DNA of 64,000 nt from a virus. Location: positions 1 to 64,000 of the IMG/VR virus record IMGVR_UViG_3300050821_010560. One strand, given 5' to 3'. Below are positions 18,401 to 27,074 of this stretch, in pieces (the first letter of the stretch is position 1; each line of letters starts with the position of its first letter). The translations under genes and the position numbers were made by a program. The notes beneath the pieces were generated by a model that saw only the letters and a list, made by a program, of their open reading frames with translations, made no database searches and was not told where the DNA came from.

Positions 18401-18537
18401 GGAGGACCGTAGTAACCATGTTTGCGCTGCGGCGTAATTCCGCGGGCCTGTAATGTCTCCTGCTCTTGCGGCGTGGGATTTGCAGGCGGAGAAACAGGGG
18501 TATCCTGCATCAGACCGACGACCTCGTCACTGGACAA
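15442..18537 (-). CDS. Large putative internal virion/DNA-ejection protein
   Basis: 1031 residues. N-terminal soluble part with repeated GSHFLDPEGK/GEHFIDPNGE units (residues about 65-110), then a Gly/Ala-rich glycine-zipper segment (about 170-260: AGGVVGAGIGGAGGQ) able to insert in membranes, then about 750 residues of mostly alpha-helix/coiled coil. Placement with two other such genes between tail-adaptor and spike genes matches podovirus ejection proteins that form a trans-envelope channel. No lytic transglycosylase motif seen. Assignment by architecture and context only. Confidence 0.6.
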   Translation of the reverse strand: MSSDEVVGLMQDTPVSPPANPTPQEQETLQARGITPQRKHGYYGPPGTELHPATVTDDAGYQALRPGSHFLDPEGKSRKKPWYVSTDADYAVVPEGEHFIDPNGERRMKPKFEGIDYTAQTLYDMSLTDAERRKALERSYPGKVKQEEGSGEFYVEEEGGVRRKPGRGATAIPGAITGMAAPITGSVLGGMVGGGAGFAAGTAVPGPGNITGAVAGGVVGAGIGGAGGQAINDIVLQLAGIYDRTALEEAKNLAVSGAVGAVGEGAGRMISAAVPVAKEAGRQMARGSGKAINYVLGTDPEALKMASRMATEGETPGHGFLGQLGITEPGTATPPSAIFKEAPHIHISTEVREPALHTQKPLYQSAQRHYEREAGQLLEDMGVKTEGSIQKPTAAVSTEEAGRTILAKAQQKSVEADARLNATLEGMKTSTQAEKSIRVEQLRKDADDARKAAQGLIDQGFDHIRGNIDAAMKATKAGHNSGDLWWTVGEEIKAFREGIQGRARIMYDNAQHLAGDIKPDAAGLSQIAEKFIEDLPGDFQTKHPDIVRKLRDLAGKPKTDLEGNPVPGEWEKPPVEPTWGQLHNLRSQFRGNVNWSDLTSDQWNGTYKFFAGKVDQILHDAHAVPELKEASRALREADKFYAENMGPLNDTQIQGVVNGLRAGMPADPKVLNNLILKDGRTEVARKIESIVGPNVWAGIRASDVQEMLDLSKTLTPGVVDGQKFAKEVLKRDQHNMLEVVHGSKGAGELREQARRIEMLGGRLEITPKEGDTVRDIIGKAHQTAEALKAAAKREPLGALKIEMKRLTAEKKADPLHFLYDPTTLATEAVDRILGNEDLIIAASKAFEGGEQSAEFNLMRQIWAQRILQGTLTPGERLAKVSPEVQQLMFPGVKLETAQRLAKEMALLQGTASKSLQEGTASGMLARTTVEHPWGVITGLGKIAGPVKMLPGANFLARSMLGEYFATMRKLVTSPVTLRFLERALESRDPEAKEAAREMIREAMRRGGARGSGMSQAVHQQQNQGQELEPVQ

Positions 18538-20152
18538 CGGGGGCCTCCTGCCACTTCGGCCTGCCTATCGGCTTTTCAGGAGGCGCTTGCCCGCCTTCGG
18601 CGGGTGAACCCGTCCACTTGCCTTCGAGGCGTGACTCCACGTCTCCCCGCATCTTGGTGTACAGCCGCTTCACTTCCTCCAACGAACGCTTGGTGTTGGC
18701 GGTCGTGTCGCCAAGGCTCAAGCCACCTATAATATCCGTGATCTTCTTGGCTTCCGCCGACAGCGGCCGGCCTTGCGAGTCGGTCAAAAGGCGAGGCGCT
18801 ACGGCCTGCAGATACTCGATGTCGCGAGAGAACTGAACCCGGTCGGTATTCTTACTGCCAAAGATATTGCTGACCCGCTCTCCCGTACGCGTCGCCTTGC
18901 CGGCAATGCCCGCCGCGCCGATATAATGGTCGAGCACGCCGATCGTCTGATCGATCTTACCCAGCGAGTTGCTGTACATATCGATGCGCGAGCGCAGCTC
19001 ATCTTGCTTGTTACCGGTAATCGACGCAGCAGCACGCTTGACCTTGGCGATCGCCTCGACACGCGGCATGCCGGGATTTTTCTTCAGCTCCTCCTCAACT
19101 GCCATAGCTTCTTCCTTACCCATGCCGGGCACACCCCCGCCGCTAGTACCTCCAGTCTTACGGTGCTGGATCTCCTCGAGCTTGCGCGCAGTCGTCCAAT
19201 CCGGATGCTCTAACGACACCTCCTCATAAAGCCTCGCATCCATCTCTGCGCTTGTCTGGTAACGCGAAGGAGCAAATCCCTCCTGCACATCCCGCTGCCG
19301 CTGCTGCGCACGTATGAGCTTTTGCGTGGCTTCGAGAATCTTTGGCTGCTCACCGGTCTTCTGTGCCTCGGCCAGTTCATCCCGTGCGGTACGCACCTCT
19401 AAATAGGCAACCACCTTCTCGTGGTTCTCCGTCATACCGGTTTGCGCCTTGGTCAAACCAAGTGCCGCGTTGTTGCGCGCATCCAGCGTCTGATAAAGTT
19501 CGGGAATCATCCCATGCTGAATCATCAACATCGACTGCTGATCACCGAAACGGGAAGCAGCGTTCTGCAGCGCCACCTGTCCGGCATGTTGATCAGTTTC
19601 CATCAACTTGATCGCATCCTGGTAGACCTGGTGCTGCATCTCGTGACGCTTGACCGCCAGATCGGTATTGTCCTTCCACGCCTGGTACGCGCGCTTATAT
19701 TCATCCTCCTTGCCCGCTTTAACAGCGTTCATGGCGCTTGCCGCGGCATTGAGAGCGGAGTCCATCGGCATGTGGGTGAAAGCGGACGCCAAGATACCGA
19801 ACACACTGCCGAAGGATCCGAAGGCTTCCACCGGGTCGTAGGCGTGCTTCTTGCTTTCCAGCTCAGCATCCCACTTCTTGGGCAAGGTGTCCGGACCGAC
19901 ACCCTCCGCCTCGAACGCCTTGTGCACACGCGCTTGGTCAGCGCTCGTCTGCCCTTCCTGCTGGTGACGCAGACGCTCCTTCTCGCCGATCTCCGTGCGC
20001 TTGGCACTCACCAGATCGTCAAGCAGATCCTTCGGCGGTGTGGCGGTTAAAGTATCGAAAACCGTCGTACTGCCGGCTTGCCCGCCGAAGCCCTCTTGGG
20101 CGGAGGCGGGTGAAGAAGGAGCTTCCGCAGTCTCAGGCACCGCTTGTCCCAC
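18527..20152 (-). CDS. Putative internal virion protein, coiled coil
   Basis: 541 residues (GTG start over the end of the preceding gene). Strongly helical and charged, with one hydrophobic patch (AFGSFGSVFGILASAF, about residues 110-125). Long coiled-coil stretches (residues 150-420). Both termini carry palindrome copies in frame (SAQEGFGGQAG near residue 20 and GSPAEGGQAPPEK near the end). Context suggests a second ejection protein. Confidence 0.55.
   Translation of the reverse strand: MGQAVPETAEAPSSPASAQEGFGGQAGSTTVFDTLTATPPKDLLDDLVSAKRTEIGEKERLRHQQEGQTSADQARVHKAFEAEGVGPDTLPKKWDAELESKKHAYDPVEAFGSFGSVFGILASAFTHMPMDSALNAAASAMNAVKAGKEDEYKRAYQAWKDNTDLAVKRHEMQHQVYQDAIKLMETDQHAGQVALQNAASRFGDQQSMLMIQHGMIPELYQTLDARNNAALGLTKAQTGMTENHEKVVAYLEVRTARDELAEAQKTGEQPKILEATQKLIRAQQRQRDVQEGFAPSRYQTSAEMDARLYEEVSLEHPDWTTARKLEEIQHRKTGGTSGGGVPGMGKEEAMAVEEELKKNPGMPRVEAIAKVKRAAASITGNKQDELRSRIDMYSNSLGKIDQTIGVLDHYIGAAGIAGKATRTGERVSNIFGSKNTDRVQFSRDIEYLQAVAPRLLTDSQGRPLSAEAKKITDIIGGLSLGDTTANTKRSLEEVKRLYTKMRGDVESRLEGKWTGSPAEGGQAPPEKPIGRPKWQEAPVVQ
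18590..18604. repeat. Dispersed palindrome copy, short form
   Basis: CTTG then CCCGCC, loop TTC, GGCGGG. In frame near the 3' end of the 541-residue internal virion protein gene, read as SPAEGGQAP. Confidence 0.7.
20081..20110. repeat. Dispersed palindrome copy, long form
   Basis: CTTG, CCCGCC, GAAGCCCTCTTGGGCGGA, GGCGGG. In frame near the 5' end of the 541-residue gene, read on the minus strand as SAQEGFGGQAG. Confidence 0.7.
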
Positions 20153-21206
20153 CTATCTGGATCTTCGGCCCACCGCCGAACGCGGAAGCGAAGTTAGCGA
20201 TCGACTTTGCAAAGTTAGCAGTCTGCGTCTGGTTGATACCAAGAAGCATGTTATAAATATTGGACGATAACCCCGTCTCGCTGATACCGGTCGTCAGCAA
20301 ATCCTGCCCGATCTTGGCAGTTGCCGCGATGGCGTTGGTATCCACCTGTGCCAACTCTTGCGCCAAGGTGGAGTTCTTCGACGGATCGGTAGGCAGCCCC
20401 TGCTGTGCGTAGCGCGAGATGATCGTGGCTTTAGCTGCCTGCGTGGCTTGCGTAAGCTGCGTCTGCAGAGCCGGAGGCAGGGTGCCGGTCGTCAGGTAGG
20501 ACTGCAGCATCTTTCCCTGATCGTTAAGTTGATAAGCCTGATGCTCCAATGCTACGCCTTCGCGTGTATTCAGCGGGTTCTTGTTACCCGCCATAGCGAC
20601 ACCCAAGCCACCTGCACCAAGGGCAATACCAAGTGGGTTTTTAATCAGCGACTGTGCGGCACCTTCGCCAAGCGTGCCCATCGGGTTCTGTATCAGCTGC
20701 TGCAATACGTTCGTCGACCCTCCTCCACTTCCAGGGCCACCGCCGATAAGCGCGGATATGTCCGTACCCGCCTGCCCTCCTACGTTAGAACCGACTTGTC
20801 CGGGAATCGACGCCGTGTCGGGAGCAATCGCACTGATTCCCGAGGCATCAACCGGGGAAGCCCCCGACAAATTCAATGCTCCGCTGATTGCGTCAGGCGC
20901 TGCTGTTCCATATCCGGGAGCACCGGTAGCACCGAAAGCACCGAAATCGAACGGCTGGAAGCCGAGCGCGCTGGAAGCAAGATCAGGGGCAGCCCCGGCA
21001 GCAGCCGGCAAGGCAGAGGGGGCAGCAGCGGCTATGCCTCCGGCACCCGCGGCACCCTCGCCGAGCCCGAACAGACCCGCCAGATCGCTTCCAAGACCGC
21101 CCAGCGCGCCCTCGATACCACCTAAAGCACCGGCACCCCCTGCAGCAGCCCCGCCACCGAACAAACCGACACCAAGGTCAATGGCACCACCGATGATACC
21201 GGGCAT
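20133..21206 (-). CDS. Gly/Ala-rich putative ejection protein
   Basis: 357 residues. Residues 1-110 are almost pure Gly/Ala/Leu with GxxxG repeats, typical of membrane-inserting ejection proteins. The middle (about 190-215) has another Gly-rich hydrophobic stretch, and residues 225-330 are helical with a Gln/Thr-rich pattern (YLTTGTLPPALQTQLTQATQ). First of the three internal-virion-type genes in transcription order, right after two acetyltransferase-like genes. Function inferred from composition and position. Confidence 0.55.
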   Translation of the reverse strand: MPGIIGGAIDLGVGLFGGGAAAGGAGALGGIEGALGGLGSDLAGLFGLGEGAAGAGGIAAAAPSALPAAAGAAPDLASSALGFQPFDFGAFGATGAPGYGTAAPDAISGALNLSGASPVDASGISAIAPDTASIPGQVGSNVGGQAGTDISALIGGGPGSGGGSTNVLQQLIQNPMGTLGEGAAQSLIKNPLGIALGAGGLGVAMAGNKNPLNTREGVALEHQAYQLNDQGKMLQSYLTTGTLPPALQTQLTQATQAAKATIISRYAQQGLPTDPSKNSTLAQELAQVDTNAIAATAKIGQDLLTTGISETGLSSNIYNMLLGINQTQTANFAKSIANFASAFGGGPKIQIGGTSGA

Positions 21207-21209
21207 GGC

Positions 21210-21773
21210 CTATCCCTTCAAAATGTACAGCATCTCATCCGGCTCGAAGCCGACATTGCGCAGGATGGAGTCGTTGCTGTGGCTGAGCTTGCAGCGGAAC
21301 CGTTGGTAAGTGATGCCCTTAGCCAGCAGATGGTCGCGCATGAAACGGATAAGGTTGCGCTGGATCAGGCCCCGCATCGGGCGCGGCTCCACGTAGTAGA
21401 CCGCTGATTCGGCGGCGATCGTACCCTTGGAATTGAGATCCGGACGCTGCATCATCATGAGATACCCAATCAATCGTTCATCCGGTCCATGGCGGGCGGT
21501 TCCCAAAGTAATCCGGCCTATTCGATCGGCCTGCAGGTACGTTTCCCAGTCCACGTCGAGCTGGCGGATATCCTTGCGCGATGCCACCTCCTCCCAGTGG
21601 CGCGAGACGTGCTTGACGATCTCGAACACGCAGGCGGAGAACGCTTCGACTTGATAGGTAATCGTCCCATGGTAAGTAGTTTTTAGATTCGCTTCCGTTT
21701 TGGTAAACGAATCCAGTGCAGCCGCAGCACACTGCCGTTCCACCAAGTCCGCACGCTCCTTCAACGACATCAC
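21210..21773 (-). CDS. GNAT-like acetyltransferase-fold phage protein
   Basis: 187 residues. C-terminal half fits the GNAT fold: beta strand LIGYLMMMQRP, then YYVEPRPMRGLIQRNLIRFM in the place of the acetyl-CoA-binding strand/helix, then LSHSNDSILRNVGFEPDEM, the usual crowded-loop and final strand. Comparable GNAT-like genes precede internal virion proteins in T7-group phages (gp13). Overlaps the next GNAT-like gene's stop. Substrate unknown; could be structural only. Confidence 0.6.
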   Translation of the reverse strand: MMSLKERADLVERQCAAAALDSFTKTEANLKTTYHGTITYQVEAFSACVFEIVKHVSRHWEEVASRKDIRQLDVDWETYLQADRIGRITLGTARHGPDERLIGYLMMMQRPDLNSKGTIAAESAVYYVEPRPMRGLIQRNLIRFMRDHLLAKGITYQRFRCKLSHSNDSILRNVGFEPDEMLYILKG

Positions 21774-22231
21774 CCCACCTTCGCGTATTTCTGTGGCCGC
21801 TCGAACACCCGCTTGAGCCGCTTTCTGATCTCAGCCGGCGGCACGTCGGAAATCACCTCGACGAGCATCGTATCGGCGCCAAGCGCTAACGCCCACCGCT
21901 CGGCCTCCTCATAGAAAATGCCGGCCTCCTCCTGGTATCCTTCCTGTGCCAGGACGAACTGCTCGCGCACGATCGGGCGCGGGCTCAGCGTATGCGCCCG
22001 GTCGAGCTGGAACAGCGCGATGCCGTGATCGGACTGCAAAAACAGGAACTCGTTGGTATAGATCAGGCCCCGCAGCCAGCCGAACGCCACCTGATCGGTG
22101 AGATGCGGGTAGACCTTCTTGAGACGGGCCAAGATCCAGCCGCCATGCTGGTTGAGATCCGCCAGCTGGAAACGCCGGATCGGTCCAAAATCAACTTTTT
22201 CCTCGAGTTTTGCTGCGGCTTCCGCCATCAT
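21770..22231 (-). CDS. GNAT-like acetyltransferase-fold phage protein
   Basis: 153 residues. Pattern of a small phage GNAT protein: FQLADLNQHGGWILARLKKV, strands FLFLQSDHGIALFQL, helix EAGIFYEEAERWALALGAD and a terminal strand TMLVEVISDVPP. Overlaps neighbours by 4 nt on both sides. Two adjacent GNAT-like genes before ejection proteins is unusual. May assist capsid/tail assembly or modify virion proteins. Confidence 0.55.
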   Translation of the reverse strand: MMAEAAAKLEEKVDFGPIRRFQLADLNQHGGWILARLKKVYPHLTDQVAFGWLRGLIYTNEFLFLQSDHGIALFQLDRAHTLSPRPIVREQFVLAQEGYQEEAGIFYEEAERWALALGADTMLVEVISDVPPAEIRKRLKRVFERPQKYAKVG

Positions 22232-22569
22232 CCTATCTCCAGTAGGTTCGCTGCCTGAAAGTGCTCGTTGGCGTTACCTTGTATCCAACCGCCAAGCTGC
22301 GTGGGGTCTTTCCAGTCAACCGTGGTCAAATCATACCCCTTTATCCCCAGAATTGCATCTATAGTGTTGTGCATGGTCTGATGCTGGTATAGCCACAACT
22401 CCATGTCGGCTGGACTGAACGGGTCGAGGACATAGGACGGCACTGTGATACCCGTTGCCTTGAGGATAGCAGCATTGATCTCGACGTGGTGCACCGCATG
22501 GTTGAAGCTCCATTGCGCCAACTGGTCCGGATTGGCCGGAACATTGAAGATTCCGGCGATCCCGCTCAC
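22228..22569 (-). CDS. Tail-region protein of unknown function
   Basis: 113 residues, His/Trp/Asp-rich (WSFNHAVHHVEINAAIL, LYQHQTMHNTIDAILGI). The regularly spaced His and Trp suggest a compact helical fold, possibly metal-binding. ATGA/TGA overlaps with both neighbours place it in the tail operon. No family name recalled. Confidence 0.55.
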   Translation of the reverse strand: MSGIAGIFNVPANPDQLAQWSFNHAVHHVEINAAILKATGITVPSYVLDPFSPADMELWLYQHQTMHNTIDAILGIKGYDLTTVDWKDPTQLGGWIQGNANEHFQAANLLEIG

Positions 22570-23246
22570 GGCAGTATCCGGATGGCCGCCACCCGGTAGA
22601 GCCCGCTCGGCGGAGTGACGCTCACCGATCCGGAATTAACCGCCACGACGGAAACCGACCCATTCGCCGCCACGAAACTTGTAAACGTCAGCTGCGCTAC
22701 GGTACCAACCGCGGCAGGCAGGCCCAAGACCACGATATCGCCTGGTGCACACCCGGTCAGGCTGAAATTCTGCGTCTGGTTTGCCTGTGCCGCCACGACC
22801 GAGAAGGTGATCGAGCCAGAACGCGAGAAAATAGAATTGATCGCGGAACTGCCGAAGACAAAAGTGTTCGTATAGACGTGAAAACCGCCCGCCCCGCTGT
22901 TCAAAGCCGGATCGTACATGGCAGTGAAGGCATTGCCGGCGATCATCTCGCCTCCGGCGAGCGCTACCGGACCGCCGGGAGTGTCCTTATAAGCGTTGAG
23001 CGCTCCCAAACCTCCCGCGTTGATGGTCGTCGCGCCCGTATTGCTGACGCTCACAATTCCGCTGAACTGCGTGTACGGCGCTAGAGCCGTGATCGTCGGC
23101 GTATTGGCTGCCGGCGTCATGGTGATCGCATTCGTGCCCGACACAGTGCATGGAATTGGCGTCAATGCACCCAGCGCACCGAAATTCTGGTCGAGCTGCG
23201 GCAAGGTCGGATTGGTCAGATTAGAGAACGCGACGGGAAGCGGCAT
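22566..23246 (-). CDS. Tail fibre/collar-type beta-rich protein
   Basis: 226 residues. N-terminus MPLPVAFSNLTNPTLPQLDQNFGALGAL is a common start of short phage tail proteins; then repeated Thr/Ala/Gly strands (TPAANTPTITALAPYTQFSG, INAGGLGALNAY, DPALNSGAGGFHVY). The end, VSVTPPSGLYRVAAIRILP, is beta-rich. No signal peptide, unlike the exported cassette, so this is probably a genuine virion fibre or collar protein. Confidence 0.6.
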   Translation of the reverse strand: MPLPVAFSNLTNPTLPQLDQNFGALGALTPIPCTVSGTNAITMTPAANTPTITALAPYTQFSGIVSVSNTGATTINAGGLGALNAYKDTPGGPVALAGGEMIAGNAFTAMYDPALNSGAGGFHVYTNTFVFGSSAINSIFSRSGSITFSVVAAQANQTQNFSLTGCAPGDIVVLGLPAAVGTVAQLTFTSFVAANGSVSVVAVNSGSVSVTPPSGLYRVAAIRILP

Positions 23247-23250
23247 GAAC

Positions 23251-25386
23251 CTATCCTCGATACCCGACTACTTCATCACCCAGCATGAGACTGGTCAATG
23301 ACATGTCGGCGGCCTGTGTCTGCACCGTGAGCCCGGTCAGAGCCCCTTGCTGTCCAACCGACGTTGGCGGAAACACAACAATCCCGGAACCGGAAATAAA
23401 CCAGGTGACTGTCGTACCCGACCCATTTACCCACGGTACGACGGCACCGCTCGCATTTGTCCACGTCGCAGTCAGCGGTCCCAGCGAGAGAGTCTTCGCA
23501 TTGCTGTTGGTCGACAACTCGTTGTCGATGCTGATCATCAAATTTGGCTTGCTGAAATTATAGTACTGCGCAAGGCCCCACAGGCGGCCGGCAGCCTTCT
23601 GGAACTGGTACCCTCCCGGAGCGGACCAGAGTTTGGATTGCGCGGTCTTAGTCAAATTGATCGAAGGCTGCGCGAACAGCGGGTAGATCGACTTGCCGTC
23701 CGTTCCATAGGCGGTCAGAACCGAGTTGATCTCCTGATGACGGATAAAATTTAGCGGTACGTCCTGCTGGCTGGTCCACCAGCGCTTTCCGTTCCACATG
23801 AGAAGCTTGTTCACCTGCTGCGCGGTGATCGGATCAATGATCGGCACCAGGAACATCACCACCTTCTTGCCGAACAGGATGGCCTTGGCGGATGACGGCT
23901 GGAAGTTGGCGAAGTTGGGTACTGTGTTGTACACGCCATCCAAGTCATCGCTGATCTTGGTCACCCGCGAACCATAAGCTATCTGAATGCCGAACGGATT
24001 TGCCGCAATGACATTGCCCCCCCAGATGTTGACCGAATTGGCCCACGGAGAACCTACCTCCGGGTCGGCATTCTGCAGCGTGAACGTGGTCGTCAGCGGC
24101 ACACCGCTTGTCGAGACCCCGGAAATGTAATCAATCGAGGAATCATTGACGAGATAGAGGAAGCCGTTCGACGATATCGGCTGGATGCGACCAACACGCA
24201 GGTAACTGGCAGTCGATGTATTGCTGCCTCCACCGGCCGACGTAGAAAAATTAACCGCACTGCCAGGCGCCGACCAGGTAAGCGAAGCCCCCGATACAAT
24301 CCACACCTGCCCGTTGTAGGTCTCAACCGCCTGCCCACCAATGCCGGTCGGCATGGTACCGCCAAACGTAGCAGGCGCGGTATTACCAGGTGCGAAAAGA
24401 GTCGTGCCATCCCAGAGCCAATATCCGTTCGTCTGATTAGCTACGATAATGACGAACTGGCTTCCCCATTGCGTGATCGCCATCTGGCCAAGCGCGGGAT
24501 TGGCAATGATCGCTTGACCAGCAACGGTTGCTACGCCCGTGTTGAGGTTGACACTCCACAGCGAACCGTCCTGCGTGATAACCATCAGGAGAGGCGTCGA
24601 GCCTATATTGGCAAAATTGAAATATACGATGCCTCCCGCAGTCGATGCCGCCTGAACAACCACAGTCGGAATGCCGGTGTAACCTGAACCGGGACTGTCC
24701 AAAATCAGGGCATTGACCGCACCTCCGGATATGGTGGCGTGCGCCAGTGCCCCGCTGCCGCCTCCGCCGACGATAAGGATATTTGGAGGCGATACATACC
24801 CGCTACCGCCCATGTCGAGCACGATAGTGGCAACCTGCTCGGTACCTAAGCTGGCTGTAAAAGTCGGCGAAGTAGTCCAATTATTGGTCAGTGAAACAGT
24901 CGGCGGAGAGGTGTAGCCGGAGCCGGGAGATGTCAGGGTAACACTCGTTACACGGAAAAAACCAGCTACCTGCGTGACTGTAGCGGTACCGGCTGCACCT
25001 GAACCTCCCCCACCGGAAAAACTTAAAGCGTAAGTTCCAGGTCCGGGAGGATTTGGCGTCGGTGCTCCAATATTCTCATTTCCTTGATTAGTTATGGAAA
25101 TGCTGCCGATATTAAACCCGGTCATTGTCACATGACCGGTAGCACCAGAGCCCACGAAACCTACCGGCGTGTAGATAGACGGTCCAATGCCGTAAAGCGT
25201 GCGGAGATTCTGCTTATCCAGCGGGAAGAACCCGTCACACCAGTACATCTGTTCGTCCGGCACACCGGGCCGGGACGTACTGGTATTAATGCCTTGAAAC
25301 TCCTCGAATACGAGAGGCGCCGGCAGCGAGGGCTGGTAAGGATTCGCTTGCGGCTGCTCACGGGCGGGAGGCGGTGCAGGCATCAA
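23251..25386 (-). CDS. Tail nozzle-like (tubular protein B-type) protein with GSGY repeats
   Basis: 711 residues. Begins with Pro-rich 25 residues, then VFEEFQGINTSTSRPGV..YWCDGFFPLDKQNLR, a pattern of phage tail tubular B/nozzle proteins. Residues about 100-240 hold three units of the type SPGSGYTSPPTVSL alternating with Gly-rich strands, probably an inserted beta decoration domain. The rest has beta-propeller-like WDGTTLF/WNGKRWW repeats. Directly after the adaptor-type genes at 25383 and 26315. Confidence 0.6.
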   Translation of the reverse strand: MMPAPPPAREQPQANPYQPSLPAPLVFEEFQGINTSTSRPGVPDEQMYWCDGFFPLDKQNLRTLYGIGPSIYTPVGFVGSGATGHVTMTGFNIGSISITNQGNENIGAPTPNPPGPGTYALSFSGGGGSGAAGTATVTQVAGFFRVTSVTLTSPGSGYTSPPTVSLTNNWTTSPTFTASLGTEQVATIVLDMGGSGYVSPPNILIVGGGGSGALAHATISGGAVNALILDSPGSGYTGIPTVVVQAASTAGGIVYFNFANIGSTPLLMVITQDGSLWSVNLNTGVATVAGQAIIANPALGQMAITQWGSQFVIIVANQTNGYWLWDGTTLFAPGNTAPATFGGTMPTGIGGQAVETYNGQVWIVSGASLTWSAPGSAVNFSTSAGGGSNTSTASYLRVGRIQPISSNGFLYLVNDSSIDYISGVSTSGVPLTTTFTLQNADPEVGSPWANSVNIWGGNVIAANPFGIQIAYGSRVTKISDDLDGVYNTVPNFANFQPSSAKAILFGKKVVMFLVPIIDPITAQQVNKLLMWNGKRWWTSQQDVPLNFIRHQEINSVLTAYGTDGKSIYPLFAQPSINLTKTAQSKLWSAPGGYQFQKAAGRLWGLAQYYNFSKPNLMISIDNELSTNSNAKTLSLGPLTATWTNASGAVVPWVNGSGTTVTWFISGSGIVVFPPTSVGQQGALTGLTVQTQAADMSLTSLMLGDEVVGYRG

Positions 25387-26318
25387 TACCGTCCGTACGG
25401 ATTGATCGTCCTGCCAATACGCGCGTAGTTGGAGTATCGCTGCGCAAACTGATCATAGAGCGCCAGATACCCAGTAGCCGCGTTGAAATTCTGCAACTCT
25501 AGCATCGCCAGATGCGCAACCATGTACGGCACGGCATCCGTCCAGGGATCAGGTATCGCCTCCACGCTAAGATCATCCTCTAAATCCTGAGGCATGCCAA
25601 GACAGTCCCAGTCCATCTGATAAGTCTGGCTCGGCAGCGGGTACATGTATATCGACCCACCGGCGCCCTGCCCGAACTGGGAGCAAAAAGTCGGCACATA
25701 CTGGTACTGGAACGGATACTGGCGGACATACGCCTGATAGACACTGAACGGGTACATCGGCAGCGTGTAGCGGTAATTCGCGTAAATAACCGACACGCTG
25801 CGAACAAAATAAATCTCCGATACCCCAGGAAACTGGCTCAAATCAACTTTAGAAAAATCGTACTTCTCCTGTCCGATCTTGAGTAGATTCATCGGCGACA
25901 GAACGGGCACGACAGATGCCCCCGTACCTCCACCATCCGTGATCGTCATCTGAGGCTGGAAGTAGCCGGACCCACCCTGCTGTATGTCGACAGCCGAAAC
26001 CGTACCGTTCTGAATGATCGCAAGTGCCGTCGACTGGAGCCCACTTGGAAAAGGCAAGAGACCACTAGGAAAATCAGGTGGTGTGATGCTTACAGTTGGA
26101 ATGCTCGCGTAACCAGTCCCAGGTGCCGTAACGCTCGCACTGACGATCTGCCCTGAAATCGGCGGCAGGACGCGGATACATTGCGAGCGCATCGCCACTT
26201 CCCGCCGCGCCCGGTTGATGTAGGAAATGAGATCCGCAGGGTCGAGCTTCGACTGGTTCTGGTCGCGCATGAAGCGCTGCGATTGCTCCAGGTATCGGTT
26301 GAGGGTAACAGGCATCAA
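25383..26318 (-). CDS. Tail tube/adaptor-type protein, paralogue 1
   Basis: 311 residues. N-terminal LSYLEQSQRFMRD-like helix then DLISYINRARREVAMRSQCIRVLP. An inserted GxGY segment (APGTGYASIPTVSI, QQGGSGYFQPQMTI, residues about 65-130) is followed by YQMDWDCLGMPQDL and VEAIPDPWTDAVPYMVAHLAMLEL. The last motif also occurs in the neighbouring gene at 26315. Layout fits T7 gp11-like tail tubular A/adaptor proteins. Confidence 0.6.
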   Translation of the reverse strand: MMPVTLNRYLEQSQRFMRDQNQSKLDPADLISYINRARREVAMRSQCIRVLPPISGQIVSASVTAPGTGYASIPTVSITPPDFPSGLLPFPSGLQSTALAIIQNGTVSAVDIQQGGSGYFQPQMTITDGGGTGASVVPVLSPMNLLKIGQEKYDFSKVDLSQFPGVSEIYFVRSVSVIYANYRYTLPMYPFSVYQAYVRQYPFQYQYVPTFCSQFGQGAGGSIYMYPLPSQTYQMDWDCLGMPQDLEDDLSVEAIPDPWTDAVPYMVAHLAMLELQNFNAATGYLALYDQFAQRYSNYARIGRTINPYGRY

Positions 26319-27049
26319 GCCGCTCCCTTGCCCGCCTGCAAGCCATAGGCATTCGCCTGTGCAGGATCACCTGCCTGCTCATAGAGGAAGCGATTGACGG
26401 ACGGATTGGCGAACTGCCGAGCCCTACCCACAAACGTCTGGTAGTGCCCGAACAACCGCTCCGCGTCCGCCTGCCGGGCCGAGGTCTGCGACGACAGCAA
26501 CGCGTAGTAAGCCGCAAAGAACGGCACCGCATCGGTCCACAAATAAGGTATAGCCTCAACCGTCGTGTCACTCGCCAAGTTGATCGGATAGCACACACAG
26601 TCACAATTCAACTGATAAATGTTATCCGGAGGCGGGTCCAGGTAAAAACTGCCGTTCACACCTTGCGCATACTGTGCCCAATTTTTAGGTAACCCATTCT
26701 GCGGCACCGGGTTATTCATATAGTAGAGATCAAACCATGGCCATGCCCGCGGCGCTATCCATCGCTGCCCCGACGCAACGCTTAGCGTGATCCGCCGGAC
26801 GTGAATCACTCCCTGAATGCCGGTCGTCGCCGCCACGCCCGTATTGAGCGCCGAAAAATTATAGTTCCGCTGCCCCACCACGGTTGGAATCGTCGCGATT
26901 ACGCGAATACACTCGCCTTCACCCGCTAACTGCCCGCGGGCGATGTTGATCCAAGTGTCGATATTGGCGATCGGATAGAGCGTCTGCGGCGACGCTCCAG
27001 GCAGCTGCAGGAGGGCTTGGGTCTGGGTCTCGTATGCCGTCAGTGCCAT
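26315..27049 (-). CDS. Tail tube/adaptor-type protein, paralogue 2
   Basis: 244 residues. Shares with the next gene the order: N-terminal helix, INIARGQLAGEGECIRVIATI, YQLNCDCVCYPINL and TVEAIPYLWTDAVPFFAAYYALL. Lacks the GxGY insertion of the 311-residue paralogue. The two overlap by 4 nt and probably arose by tandem duplication; they may form two stacked rings at the head-tail junction. Confidence 0.6.
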   Translation of the reverse strand: MALTAYETQTQALLQLPGASPQTLYPIANIDTWINIARGQLAGEGECIRVIATIPTVVGQRNYNFSALNTGVAATTGIQGVIHVRRITLSVASGQRWIAPRAWPWFDLYYMNNPVPQNGLPKNWAQYAQGVNGSFYLDPPPDNIYQLNCDCVCYPINLASDTTVEAIPYLWTDAVPFFAAYYALLSSQTSARQADAERLFGHYQTFVGRARQFANPSVNRFLYEQAGDPAQANAYGLQAGKGAA

Positions 27050-27074
27050 CGGCAGATCCTCCTGCCGGGTCGCT

